A stretch of 36,573 bases of DNA from DALYJJ01 sp031969915 (GTDB lineage Bacteria; Acidobacteriota; Terriglobia; Bryobacterales; Bryobacteraceae): the NCBI GenBank assembly GCA_031969915.1, contig DALYJJ010000054.1, positions 1 through 36,573 on the forward strand. Reading direction: 5' to 3'. The notes beneath the pieces are model-generated. The model did not search any database. It was given only the letters and a program-made list of their open reading frames with translations, and was not told the origin of the DNA. A program made the translations under genes and the position numbers. Positions 15,553-23,704 of the stretch are shown here, piece by piece. The stretch's first letter is position 1, and each line of letters begins with the position of its first letter.

Positions 15553-16586
15553 TGACGCGCGAAGAAGCGCTCGATCTTTTCGCCAGCGACGACTTGATCG
15601 GGATCGGCATGGCCGCCGACGCGGTGCGGCGCCGGTGGCATCCGGAGGGCGTCGTCTCCTACATCATCGATCGCAATATCAACTACACGAACTTCTGCAC
15701 GGAGTACTGCAGCTTCTGCGCCTTCTACCGGCCCATGGGCCACAAGGAAGGCTATGTGCACGGGCACGAGGTGATCTTCGAGAAGATCCAGGAGACCATC
15801 GACCTCGGCGGCACGGGGGTGCTCATGCAGGGCGGCCTGTATCCCGACCTGAAGATCGAGTGGTACGAAGACCTGCTCTGCGCCATCAAGCGGAAGTTCA
15901 GCGACCGCATCTGGCTGCATTGCTTTTCCGCGCCCGAAATTACCAACATCGCGGAGGTCAGCGGCATTTCCCTTCGGGAGACGATCGCCCGCCTGCGCGA
16001 CGCGGGGCTGCAATCCATTCCCGGAGGCGGCGCGGAAATCCTGGACGACGCCGTGCGCCACCGGATCAGCCGGCTCAAGTGTTCCACCCAGGAGTGGATC
16101 GACGTCCACCGCAGCGCGCACCAGCTCGGCATGAACACCACGGCCACCATGATGTTCGGCTGCGGCGAGACGATCGAGCAGCGCATGAATCACCTGGAAG
16201 CCGTGCGGCGAATTCAGGAAGAAACCGGCGGGTTCACGGCGTTCATTCCGTGGTCGTTCCAGAGGGAAAACACGTCCCTTGGACGGTTCGTCAAGGAAGA
16301 GGCCACCGCGGTGGAGTACCTGAAGACGCTGGCCATCTCACGGCTCTACCTCGCGAACATCCGCAACGTGCAGTCCTCGTGGGTGACGCAGGGCCTGAAG
16401 ACCTGCCAGTTGGGACTGCGCTTCGGCGGCAACGACGTGGGCAGCATCATGATCGAGGAGAACGTGGTCTCCGCGGCGGGCGCGCACCATCAAGCGAGCG
16501 AAGAGGAGTTGCGCCGCATCATTCGCGACGCCGGCTTCATTCCGAAGCAGCGCGACAGTCTGTACAGGACGTATTTCCTGAACTGA
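15549..16586 (+). CDS. mqnC: Cyclic dehypoxanthinyl futalosine synthase (radical SAM)
   Basis: A 345-aa radical SAM enzyme that cyclises dehypoxanthinyl futalosine in menaquinone synthesis. The iron-sulfur cluster motif CxxxCxxC is Cys50, Cys54, Cys57 (CTEYCSFC), preceded by the MqnC-type YIIDRNINYTNF segment. Other family blocks: GVLMQGGLYPDL, IPGGGAEIL and TTATMMFG. MqnE, the paralogue, lacks the DRNINYTN form, so MqnC is preferred. A GGAGG lies 10 nt before the ATG. Convergent with the sigma54 activator gene (3 bp between stops). Other mqn genes are not in this window. Confidence 0.95.
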   Translation: MMTREEALDLFASDDLIGIGMAADAVRRRWHPEGVVSYIIDRNINYTNFCTEYCSFCAFYRPMGHKEGYVHGHEVIFEKIQETIDLGGTGVLMQGGLYPDLKIEWYEDLLCAIKRKFSDRIWLHCFSAPEITNIAEVSGISLRETIARLRDAGLQSIPGGGAEILDDAVRHRISRLKCSTQEWIDVHRSAHQLGMNTTATMMFGCGETIEQRMNHLEAVRRIQEETGGFTAFIPWSFQRENTSLGRFVKEEATAVEYLKTLAISRLYLANIRNVQSSWVTQGLKTCQLGLRFGGNDVGSIMIEENVVSAAGAHHQASEEELRRIIRDAGFIPKQRDSLYRTYFLN

Positions 16587-16589
16587 CCG

Positions 16590-18242
16590 CTACCGCCGCC
16601 CCGCCTCTTTCACCGCCTGCTTCATACCCAGGTTCCGGACCAGCCGCAGCAGGTAGTTCGGATGCACGCCGAGGATTCCGGCGGCGCCTTTGTAGTCGCC
16701 GCCCGCCTGTGCGTAGGCTTGTACGATCGCCGCACGCTTGGCGTCCAGCACCGTCGTCTGGTAGGCGCTCTCCACGGGAGCGCCCACCTCCAGCACGCTG
16801 TCCGGCAGGTCCTCGGGCAGAATGACGTCCGCGGCGCCGAGCACCACGGCGCGCTCCACGGCGTTCTCCAGTTCTCTTACATTGCCCGGCCAACTGTAGG
16901 CTGCCAGCAGGCGCTCCGCCTCCTGCGAGAACCCTTCCACGCGCCGGCGGCAGCGCGGAGCCGACAGCGCCAGGAAGTGGCGCGCCAGGGGCAGTATGTC
17001 CTCGGGGTGCTCGCGCAGCGGGGGCGTTCGCAGGGTGATCACGTTCAGGCGGTGATAGAGGTCTTCCCGAAACGCGCCTTTGCGAACCTCGGCGGCCAGG
17101 TCGCGATTGGTCGCTGCCACCAGCCGGATATCGAGGGGAAAGGACTTGGTCCCGCCGACGCGCTCGAACACGCGCTGCTGGAGGACGCGGAGCAGCTTGG
17201 CCTGCAGGGGCGCCGCCAGTTCGCCGATCTCGTCGAGAAACACGGTGCCGCCCTGAGCCACCTCCAGCTTGCCGCGCTTCTGCGCCACGGCTCCGGTGAA
17301 GGCTCCCTTCTCATGACCGAAGAGTTCGCTCTCCAGCAGGTTCTCGCTGATCGCCGCGCAGTTGATGGCGACAAAGGCCTCCTGCCGCCGGTCGCTCAAG
17401 TCGTGAATGGCGTGCGCCACCAGTTCTTTTCCGGTGCCGCTCTCTCCGATCACCAGGACGGTCGCGTCGCGCGGCGCCACGCGCGCGATCTGTTCCCTGA
17501 GGCGGGCCAGCGCCGCGCCGCTCCCGATGAGCCCCGTGGCCTCGCGCTGCTGGGCCCGTTCCTGTTCGATCTCGCGTGCTGTTTCGAGCCCCGCGCAGCC
17601 GATCGTGGCGATCGCCGTCAGCGTGGGCAGCCGGGCGTCCTCCGCCCGCGCGGCCAGGTAGCCCTCGGGCTGTCCGAACACCAGAATCGGAACGCCCAGC
17701 CAGCCGGCGCCCTCGTACACCTCTCCCGCTCGCGCGGCGTCCAGCAGAGCGGCGGGCATCGCCGCCGGCCGCGGCTCGTCGAACGAAAACAGCGCCGCAT
17801 GCACATCGGGGCAGGGCAGTAGATCGCGCACCAGGTGCTCGATCTGCAAAGCGAACCGCCGCCGCGCGAGTTCCTCGCCCGACAGAAGTCCGCGGAACGC
17901 GAAGAGCAGCATGGAAGCACGGAGCAGCGTCTCGGACGAATCGGAGGCGGCCCGCTCCGCGCCTATCGCGCGATAGTGGAGCACCGTCTCGCCGATCTCG
18001 ATCTCGTCCCGTTCCGCCAACACGTGCGCTTTCACCTTGTTCCCATTCACCCAGGTGCCCGCCGTGTTCATGTCGTACAACTCGGCCGCGCCGTCGCGCA
18101 CCAGCACCCGGAAATGCACCCAAGCCACCGCCGGGTCCGAGAGGCGCACCTGACACTTCGGGCCCCGGCCCACCAGGTTCTCACCGTCGAGAAGAGGGAA
18201 GCGCAACCCGGTCAGCGGGCCGTTCGAGACGACGAGTTCCAC
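16590..18242 (-). CDS. FHA-domain sigma54-dependent transcriptional activator
   Basis: A 550-aa enhancer-binding protein. Order: FHA domain (about 1-95), a GAF-like region (105-230), AAA+ ATPase (235-470) with Walker A GESGTGKE at 266-273 and the sigma54 contact loop GAFTGA at 313-318, then a Fis-type helix-turn-helix at about 505-545. It should open RpoN promoters in response to signals through FHA/GAF; no receiver domain is present. Odd point: in the FHA domain Gly25-Arg26, His43 and Asn66 are kept, but the phosphothreonine-binding Ser position holds Ala40. The start is GTG 18242; the first Met is at residue 58, too late. 16 bp after the HAD gene. No -24/-12 promoter was recognised in the window, so targets are unknown. 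Confidence 0.93.
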   Translation of the reverse strand: MELVVSNGPLTGLRFPLLDGENLVGRGPKCQVRLSDPAVAWVHFRVLVRDGAAELYDMNTAGTWVNGNKVKAHVLAERDEIEIGETVLHYRAIGAERAASDSSETLLRASMLLFAFRGLLSGEELARRRFALQIEHLVRDLLPCPDVHAALFSFDEPRPAAMPAALLDAARAGEVYEGAGWLGVPILVFGQPEGYLAARAEDARLPTLTAIATIGCAGLETAREIEQERAQQREATGLIGSGAALARLREQIARVAPRDATVLVIGESGTGKELVAHAIHDLSDRRQEAFVAINCAAISENLLESELFGHEKGAFTGAVAQKRGKLEVAQGGTVFLDEIGELAAPLQAKLLRVLQQRVFERVGGTKSFPLDIRLVAATNRDLAAEVRKGAFREDLYHRLNVITLRTPPLREHPEDILPLARHFLALSAPRCRRRVEGFSQEAERLLAAYSWPGNVRELENAVERAVVLGAADVILPEDLPDSVLEVGAPVESAYQTTVLDAKRAAIVQAYAQAGGDYKGAAGILGVHPNYLLRLVRNLGMKQAVKEAGRR

Positions 18243-18258
18243 ACCGCACAGTGTAGCT

Positions 18259-18945
18259 TCAAAAGTGATCGCGCAAGTCCGTGAAGCGTTCCACGATCAG
18301 AAGCCGCCCGCCGTGTCCGTCGCGGATCTCCTGATGCTCCAGCATCCACGTGTGCGCGTGAGGCACCAGGATGGCGTTAATTCCCGCGGCCAGAGCCGGA
18401 TTGATATCCGACTTCGGGGAGTTGCCGATCATCCAGGTCCGCTCGCGCTCGAGCCGGCGGCTCTCCAGGAGCGCTTGATAGGAAGCCGTGTCTTTCTCTT
18501 TCACGATGGCCGTGTGCCCGAAGTAGACGCCCAGCCCCGAGCGGTCGATCTTCAGCTTCTGCTCTTCGGAATGCCCCTTGGTAAACAGCGTCAGATCATG
18601 ACGCGACGACAGGTACTCCAGTGTTTCCGGCACTCCGTCGATGATCTCCAACGGTTGTTCCAGAATGCGCTCCGCAAAACGCATCACGGTCTCCAGATCG
18701 CGCGGCTCCACGCGCCGCTCCGCCAAGCGCTGGTAGCACTGCTTGAGATTCCGGCCGAAATTCAGCGAACCGTATCCGTGTACTTTGATGTTCGCCAGCT
18801 CGATCTCGTCGAGAATCGCGCGGACCTCGGGCGGTGTGAGCGTGGAATGGTCGAGGAAGGCGCAAAAATCGGCGAACGCCCGCTCGAAGTAGATGTTGTT
18901 CTCCCAGAGTGTGTCGTCCGCGTCAACGATCAGGAACTGTCGCAT
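18259..18945 (-). CDS. HAD-superfamily phosphatase (YjjG-like)
   Basis: A 228-aa HAD hydrolase. Motif I is VDADDTLW with nucleophile Asp8 and acid Asp10; motif II is the Thr of LFTKG; motif III Lys lies in the IVKEKD region; motif IV is WMIGNSPKSDI. A helical cap occupies about residues 18-95. Likely dephosphorylates a small metabolite or nucleotide; substrate cannot be deduced. Starts 6 bp after the Lon-domain gene and precedes the FHA regulator gene, probably one operon. Confidence 0.88.
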   Translation of the reverse strand: MRQFLIVDADDTLWENNIYFERAFADFCAFLDHSTLTPPEVRAILDEIELANIKVHGYGSLNFGRNLKQCYQRLAERRVEPRDLETVMRFAERILEQPLEIIDGVPETLEYLSSRHDLTLFTKGHSEEQKLKIDRSGLGVYFGHTAIVKEKDTASYQALLESRRLERERTWMIGNSPKSDINPALAAGINAILVPHAHTWMLEHQEIRDGHGGRLLIVERFTDLRDHF

Positions 18946-18951
18946 CGAAGG

Positions 18952-19572
18952 TCAGTGCGGGGCTTTGCCGTGGCCGTTCTGCGGCGCGACCCTCTGCACG
19001 TGGGCCGCATAGCGCTGCCGGGTAATGATCATGGGTACGTTCTCGGCCAGCAGTTGCAGCCGCTCGCGCTCGGACTTCGAGCGCAGCAGCAACTGCCGCA
19101 GGTCGAGGTCCGGCAGCGCCTGGGCCAACTGAAAACTCAACTGCCGATCGCCCATCGCGGGCTCCGGCCCGTTGTCGCCCATCACGTGCCGTAGCGCCAG
19201 ACATGCGTCGAGCGCCGCTTGCCGCATCTCCGGAGCGGGGTCTCTGGCGTCTTCGTCGTCGAACATCTCCACCTGCCCGCGGAGAAACGCGCGTTCTTCA
19301 TCCAACGTGAGGATCTCGAAGCGCCGCCGCCCGGTGGCGATGATATCCATCCGTCCGTCGTCATAACGCCGCACCACCTCTTGTACAACGGCCGTGCAGC
19401 CCACATTGAGAATGCCCTTCTCCCGCGCCAGCACAATGCCGAATTCCGAGTTCCCATCGATCGCTTCGCCGATCATTTCCTTGTACCGGTCTTCGAAAAT
19501 GTGCAGCGGAAGCGGCGTCCGGGGAAACAGTACGACTTCGAGCGGGAAAAGCGGCAGCAAACCGCCATGCAT
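18952..19572 (-). CDS. Lon N-terminal (LON substrate-binding) domain protein
   Basis: A 206-aa protein with the isolated substrate-binding domain of Lon protease and no ATPase or protease part. Seen: LPLFPLEVVLFPRTPLPLHIFEDRYKEMI at the start of the domain (residues 5-33), EFGIVLA and the GRMDIIATGRRRFEIL strand. Stand-alone LonN proteins are widespread; their role is poorly known. ATG 19572 is preferred to an in-frame GTG at 19587 because a GATAAT hexamer (19584-19579) ends 6 nt before it and neither has a Shine-Dalgarno. It heads the operon with the HAD and FHA-regulator genes. Confidence 0.88.
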   Translation of the reverse strand: MHGGLLPLFPLEVVLFPRTPLPLHIFEDRYKEMIGEAIDGNSEFGIVLAREKGILNVGCTAVVQEVVRRYDDGRMDIIATGRRRFEILTLDEERAFLRGQVEMFDDEDARDPAPEMRQAALDACLALRHVMGDNGPEPAMGDRQLSFQLAQALPDLDLRQLLLRSKSERERLQLLAENVPMIITRQRYAAHVQRVAPQNGHGKAPH

Positions 19573-19574
19573 GC

Positions 19575-19584
19575 TACCATTATC
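19575..19584. promoter_or_regulatory. Overlapping divergent -10 elements between the LonN and SDR genes
   Basis: Plus strand: TACCAT at 19575-19580 with an extended TG at 19572-19573, 10 nt before GTG 19591. Minus strand: GATAAT at 19584-19579 (5/6), 6 nt before ATG 19572, with CCGACC 18 bp upstream as a weak -35. The two boxes overlap by 2 bp, and only 18 bp separate the start codons. Confidence 0.45.
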
Positions 19585-19590
19585 CACCGC

Positions 19591-20376
19591 GTGCGAATCG
19601 AGGGTCGGGTTGCGCTCATTACCGGAGCTTCCCAGGGGATCGGAGCCGCCTGCGCCCAGGCGCTCCGCGGGCGCGGCGCGCGCCTTGCGCTGGTCTCGCG
19701 CTCGGCGGAGAAACTGGAGCGCGTGGCGCGGCCGGGCGACCTGGCGATTCCCGCCGATATCACCTCCGAAGACGGCCGCCGCCGGGCAGTGGACACGACG
19801 ATCGACGCGTTCGGCCGCGTCGACATCCTGGTGAACAACGCGGGCATCGGTCTTTACGCCCCCTCCGATGCCGCGCCGCTCGATGAGATCCGCCGCATGT
19901 TTGAGTTGAACTTCTTCGCCGCTCTGGGGCTGATTCAGTTAGTTGCTCCCGCGATGCGCGAACGCCGTTCCGGCTCCATCGTCAACGTCGGTTCCATCGC
20001 CGGCAAGGTGACGCTTCCCTGGTTCTCGCTCTACTCGGCTTCCAAGCACGCGCTCGGCTCGCTCACCAACGGACTGCGCATGGAGCTCGCGCCGCACGGG
20101 ATCCATTGCATGGTTGTCTGCCCCGGCTACGTCAAAACGGATTTTCAAGATCACGTGTTGGGTGGCCGGCCCCCGGAACGCATTCGCCGCGCCAAGGAAT
20201 TCGCCATCACGCCCGAGGTGTGCGCCGGGGCGATCGTGAACGGCATCGAGCGCCGCGCCCGCACCGTGATGACCCCCCGCGCCGGCTGGCTCTTTGTCCT
20301 CGCCTCCCGGCTCTTCCCCGGGACGGTCGACGCGCGCCTCGCCGCGATATACCATAAGCTCGAACGAAGACCATGA
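19591..20376 (+). CDS. Short-chain dehydrogenase/reductase
   Basis: A 261-aa classical SDR. Seen: cofactor motif TGASQGIG at 11-18, NNAG at 82-85 and the catalytic Ser135, Tyr148 and Lys152 (YSASK). The C-terminal RAGWLFVLASRLFPGTVDA segment is common in DltE/FabG-like SDRs that act near membranes. The GTG at 19591 gives the usual six residues before the first beta strand; the ATG at 19567 would add eight residues and overlap the divergent LonN gene. Substrate unknown. The last codons overlap aroK (ATGA). Confidence 0.88.
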   Translation: MRIEGRVALITGASQGIGAACAQALRGRGARLALVSRSAEKLERVARPGDLAIPADITSEDGRRRAVDTTIDAFGRVDILVNNAGIGLYAPSDAAPLDEIRRMFELNFFAALGLIQLVAPAMRERRSGSIVNVGSIAGKVTLPWFSLYSASKHALGSLTNGLRMELAPHGIHCMVVCPGYVKTDFQDHVLGGRPPERIRRAKEFAITPEVCAGAIVNGIERRARTVMTPRAGWLFVLASRLFPGTVDARLAAIYHKLERRP

Positions 20377-20894
20377 TCCTGAAGCTCAAACGCACGCCCG
20401 GCATCTATCTGGTCGGGTTCATGGGCAGCGGTAAGAGCACGGTCGGCAAACTGCTCGCCAGGGAACTGGGTTGGCCCTTCTGCGATGTCGACGCCGAAAT
20501 CGAGAAGGAGCAGGCGGCCACCATCGCGAGCCTCTTCGAGACTCGGGGCGAACCGGAGTTTCGCGAAATCGAGCACGCCGCGATTCAGCGGCGCGTCCTC
20601 CAGGTGGAGCAGGGCCACCCGTGTGTCGTCGCTCTCGGCGGCGGCGCGTTCGCTGAGGTGAAGAACCGCGAACTCCTCGAGAACAACGGCGTCACCATCT
20701 GGCTGGACCCCCCGTTTCACGTGATCAAGCGCCGCGTGGAGGGTGCTTCCCATCGCCCGCTGGCGCGCGATCCCGTGCACTTCGAGCGGCTGTATCTGAC
20801 GCGGCGGGCCTCGTACGAACTGGCCGACTATCACATTGTGGAAGGAGAGTCGCCGGCGGCCGTTGCGGCGATTCTCAAGCTGCCGCTTTTCTGA
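20373..20894 (+). CDS. aroK: Shikimate kinase
   Basis: A 173-aa kinase phosphorylating shikimate at O-3 in aromatic amino-acid synthesis. Seen: Walker A GFMGSGKST (15-23), the shikimate-binding DVDAEIEKE region, a GGGAF segment and the lid RPLAR. Family length is normal. The ATG overlaps the SDR stop by 4 bp and the next gene begins right after its stop, so all three are probably cotranscribed. Chorismate made downstream is the substrate of MqnA in this window. Confidence 0.93.
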   Translation: MILKLKRTPGIYLVGFMGSGKSTVGKLLARELGWPFCDVDAEIEKEQAATIASLFETRGEPEFREIEHAAIQRRVLQVEQGHPCVVALGGGAFAEVKNRELLENNGVTIWLDPPFHVIKRRVEGASHRPLARDPVHFERLYLTRRASYELADYHIVEGESPAAVAAILKLPLF

Positions 20895-22277
20895 ATGCCG
20901 GCGATGGAGAGACAACTTCGACGGGACGCCTCCAATATCTTCGCCGCCGCGCTGCGCGCCGCCGACCCCGTGGAGGCCGTCCTGCGGTGTCTGAGTGCAG
21001 ACGGCGGCATCCTGCGCGCCGGCAAGTGGACCTACGATCTCTCGCGCATCGGCCGCGTATTCGTGCTCGGCGCCGGCAAGGCCAGCGCCCGAATGGCCGT
21101 GGCCGTCGAGCGCGTACTCGGCAAGCGAATCGCCGGCGGCCTAATCAACGTGAAGGATGGACACACCGCGAAGCTCCGCCGCATCGAGCTCAACGAATGC
21201 GGCCATCCGGTCCCGGATGAGCGGGGCGTGGAGGGCGCGCGGCGCATCGCCGGGATCGCGCAAGCCGCCGGGCCCGGCGACCTGGTGCTGTGTCTCATCT
21301 CTGGCGGCGGTTCCGCGCTGCTCCCGCTCCCGGCCCCGCCCATCACGCTGCCCGAAAAGCAGGCGGCCACGCGCCTGCTGCTGGAGTGCGGAGCCACGAT
21401 CCATGAGATCAACTGCGTTCGCAAGCATGTCTCGGCGATCAAGGGCGGCCAACTCGCCGCCCTCGCCGCACCGGCCTCCGTCCTCGCGCTGATGCTCTCC
21501 GACGTCATCGGCGACGACCTCGACGTGATCGGCTCCGGCCCCACCGCGCCAGACTCTTCCACCTTTGACCGCGCGCTCTCGATCTTCGACCGTTACGGCA
21601 TCCGCAACCGCGTGCCCGCATCCATTCGAGAGCGCCTGGAGCAAGGCGCGGCGGGAATGATTCCCGAGACCCCCAAGCCCGGCGCTTCCGTTTTTCGAAA
21701 CGTACGCAACCTGGTGGTGGGGAGCAACGCGCTGGCCGTCGACGCCGCGGCGCGAAGAGCGGGCGAGTTGGGATACCGGACCCTGGTGCTGTCGACCTTC
21801 CTCGAAGGCGAGACGCGCGATCTCGGCGCCGCGCACGCCGCCATCGCGAAGGAGATCGCCGCCAGCGGCCGGCCCCTGAAACCGCCCTGCTGCGTGATCT
21901 CCGGCGGAGAGACCACCGTGACCATCCGCGGTGAAGGACTGGGCGGAAGGAATCAGGAATTCGCCCTGGCCGCCGCTCCCGGCATTGCCGGCCTCGACCG
22001 GGTGTTGATTCTGAGCGCCGGCACGGACGGCACGGACGGCCCAACTGACGCCGCTGGCGCGCTCGTCACCGGCTCCACGATGCGCCGCGCGGGGGCAGCG
22101 GGACTCGACTTCGCCGGCACGCTGGCGAACAACGATTCGTACCGATTCTTGGACGCTCTCGGGGATCTCGTCCGCACCGGGCCTACGGGAACGAACGTGC
22201 TCGTCGCGGCGGGAGCGCCCCGGGCCGGACGCGCCGGGCGCCGCGCAACGCCCCTGCCTGGATCGCAAGTGCGATAA
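20895..22277 (+). CDS. Glycerate 2-kinase, GckA/TtuD (MOFRL) family
   Basis: A 460-aa class II glycerate kinase (glycerate to 2-phosphoglycerate). Seen: VFVLGAGKAS near residue 55, LISGGGSALLPLP, SDVIGDDLDVIGSGPT, GGETTVTIRGEGLGGRNQEFAL and AGTDGTDGPTDAAGA. The family normally ends shortly after GPTGTNV; here some 24 extra Ala/Arg/Gly-rich residues follow, with no frameshift that would restore the usual end. ATG 20895 abuts the aroK stop; ATG 20904 is an alternative. The TAA stop is part of the putative -10 box of the next gene. Confidence 0.9.
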   Translation: MPAMERQLRRDASNIFAAALRAADPVEAVLRCLSADGGILRAGKWTYDLSRIGRVFVLGAGKASARMAVAVERVLGKRIAGGLINVKDGHTAKLRRIELNECGHPVPDERGVEGARRIAGIAQAAGPGDLVLCLISGGGSALLPLPAPPITLPEKQAATRLLLECGATIHEINCVRKHVSAIKGGQLAALAAPASVLALMLSDVIGDDLDVIGSGPTAPDSSTFDRALSIFDRYGIRNRVPASIRERLEQGAAGMIPETPKPGASVFRNVRNLVVGSNALAVDAAARRAGELGYRTLVLSTFLEGETRDLGAAHAAIAKEIAASGRPLKPPCCVISGGETTVTIRGEGLGGRNQEFALAAAPGIAGLDRVLILSAGTDGTDGPTDAAGALVTGSTMRRAGAAGLDFAGTLANNDSYRFLDALGDLVRTGPTGTNVLVAAGAPRAGRAGRRATPLPGSQVR

Positions 22278-22280
22278 GCT
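22275..22280 (+). promoter_or_regulatory. Possible -10 element of the Gfo/Idh gene
   Basis: TAAGCT, overlapping the glycerate kinase stop codon, in the same TGCGATAAGCT context as at 5130-5140. It lies 29 nt before ATG 22310, so this transcript would have a short leader, which contains GGAG at 22296-22299. Confidence 0.3.
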
Positions 22281-22309
22281 AGCGGTTCAACGAACGGAGA
22301 ACCGCCCTG

Positions 22310-23704
22310 ATGAACGACACGAAGAAGCCCGAAATCTCCTCCCGGCGCGAGTTTCTGTCCACCGCCGCCGGCGCCTCCGCCCTGGCCGGTGTGGCTCTGC
22401 CGCACGTCCATGCCGCGGAGAACAACACAGTGCAACTGGCGCTGGTCGGCTGCGGCGGCCGCGGCACGGGGGCGGCAGTCAACGCGCTCAGCACCAAGGC
22501 CGGCCCGGTGAAACTGGTGGCCATGGCCGATGTCTTTCCGCAGCGGCTGAACGACAGCTACGACAAGCTCAAGTCGCAGTTCGCCGGCCAGGTGGAGGTT
22601 CCCCCGGAACGGCGCTTTCTCGGCTATGAGGCCTACCAGCAGGCGATGGATGCCCTCAAGCCCGGCGATGTCGTCATCCTTGGCACGCCGCCCGCCTTCC
22701 GATGGGTGCACTTCAAGAAGGCGATCGACAAGGGCGTGCACTGCTTCATGGAGAAGCCCATCACCGTCGACGGGCCGACCACGAAGAAGATGTTCGAACT
22801 CTCCGACCTGGCCACGAAGAAGAACCTCAAGGTCGGCGTGGGCCTGATGGTCCGCCATTGCCGGGCGCGACAGGAACTGCTCAACCGCCTCAAGGACGGC
22901 GCCATCGGCGACATCGTCTCCATGCGCGCCTACCGCATGGGCCAGGGCGGCGGCACCGCCGGCCCCAAGCCGCCGAACCTCACCGAAGTGCAGTGGCAGG
23001 TGCAGCGCTTCCATGCGTTCCTCTGGGCCAGCGGCGGCGTGTTCAGCGATTACTACATCCACCAGATCGACGAGTGCAGTTGGATGAAGGGCGCCTGGCC
23101 GGTGGAAGCGCATGGTCTCGGCGCTCGCCAGTATCGCGGCGATTCCCTTGACCAGAACTTCGATGTCTATCACGTCGAGTACGTGTTCCCGGACGGCAGC
23201 CGCCTGTTCTTCGACGGCCGCAACATGAAGGGCGCGCGCGACGAGTTCGCCAGCTATGCCCACGGCTCCAAGGGCTCGGCTGTGATCTCCACCCTCTCCC
23301 ACGCCCCCGGCATGACGCGCATCTACAAGGGCCACAAGATCCCGCGCGTGCTGAGCCGAAAGGACCTCCCGCTTCCCGAGGACCCCAATCTCGCCTGGGC
23401 CTTCCCGCAACCCGAAAAGAGCCCCTATCAGTGGGAGTGGGACGACCTGATGGAAGCCATCCGGCAGGACAAGCCCTACAACGAAGCGCGCCGCGGCGCC
23501 GAGGCGAGCCTGGTCACCTCCATGGGCCGCATGGCCGCTCACACCGGCCAGATCGTCACCTACGACCAGATGCTGAACTGCCCGCACGAAATGGCCCCGA
23601 ATGTCGACAAACTGACCGTGGACGGCCCCGCGCCGCTCACCCTCGGCCCGGACGGCAAGTACCCCGTGCCGCAGCCCGGCATCATCACCGATCGCGAATA
23701 CTAG
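22310..23704 (+). CDS. Tat-exported Gfo/Idh/MocA-family oxidoreductase
   Basis: A 464-aa periplasmic oxidoreductase. A twin-arginine signal (SRREFL, Arg12-Arg13) followed by an Ala/Gly hydrophobic stretch ends near HVHAAE. Then a Rossmann domain with GCGGRGTG, the EKPI motif typical of Gfo/Idh proteins (FMEKPITVDG) and a C-terminal substrate domain. Tat export fits enzymes that fold with bound NAD(P). Such proteins are abundant in Acidobacteria and Planctomycetes, and some oxidise glycosides at C3, which would pair with DUF1080 hydrolases such as 5148-6365. Its stop overlaps that of the converging esterase gene (CTAG). Confidence 0.9.
   Translation: MNDTKKPEISSRREFLSTAAGASALAGVALPHVHAAENNTVQLALVGCGGRGTGAAVNALSTKAGPVKLVAMADVFPQRLNDSYDKLKSQFAGQVEVPPERRFLGYEAYQQAMDALKPGDVVILGTPPAFRWVHFKKAIDKGVHCFMEKPITVDGPTTKKMFELSDLATKKNLKVGVGLMVRHCRARQELLNRLKDGAIGDIVSMRAYRMGQGGGTAGPKPPNLTEVQWQVQRFHAFLWASGGVFSDYYIHQIDECSWMKGAWPVEAHGLGARQYRGDSLDQNFDVYHVEYVFPDGSRLFFDGRNMKGARDEFASYAHGSKGSAVISTLSHAPGMTRIYKGHKIPRVLSRKDLPLPEDPNLAWAFPQPEKSPYQWEWDDLMEAIRQDKPYNEARRGAEASLVTSMGRMAAHTGQIVTYDQMLNCPHEMAPNVDKLTVDGPAPLTLGPDGKYPVPQPGIITDREY

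Noticed and set aside
23701..23704. Overlapping convergent stops (CTAG) as a possible sequencing error
   Set aside because: Both proteins end at normal family positions, so the 4-bp overlap is taken as genuine compact packing.
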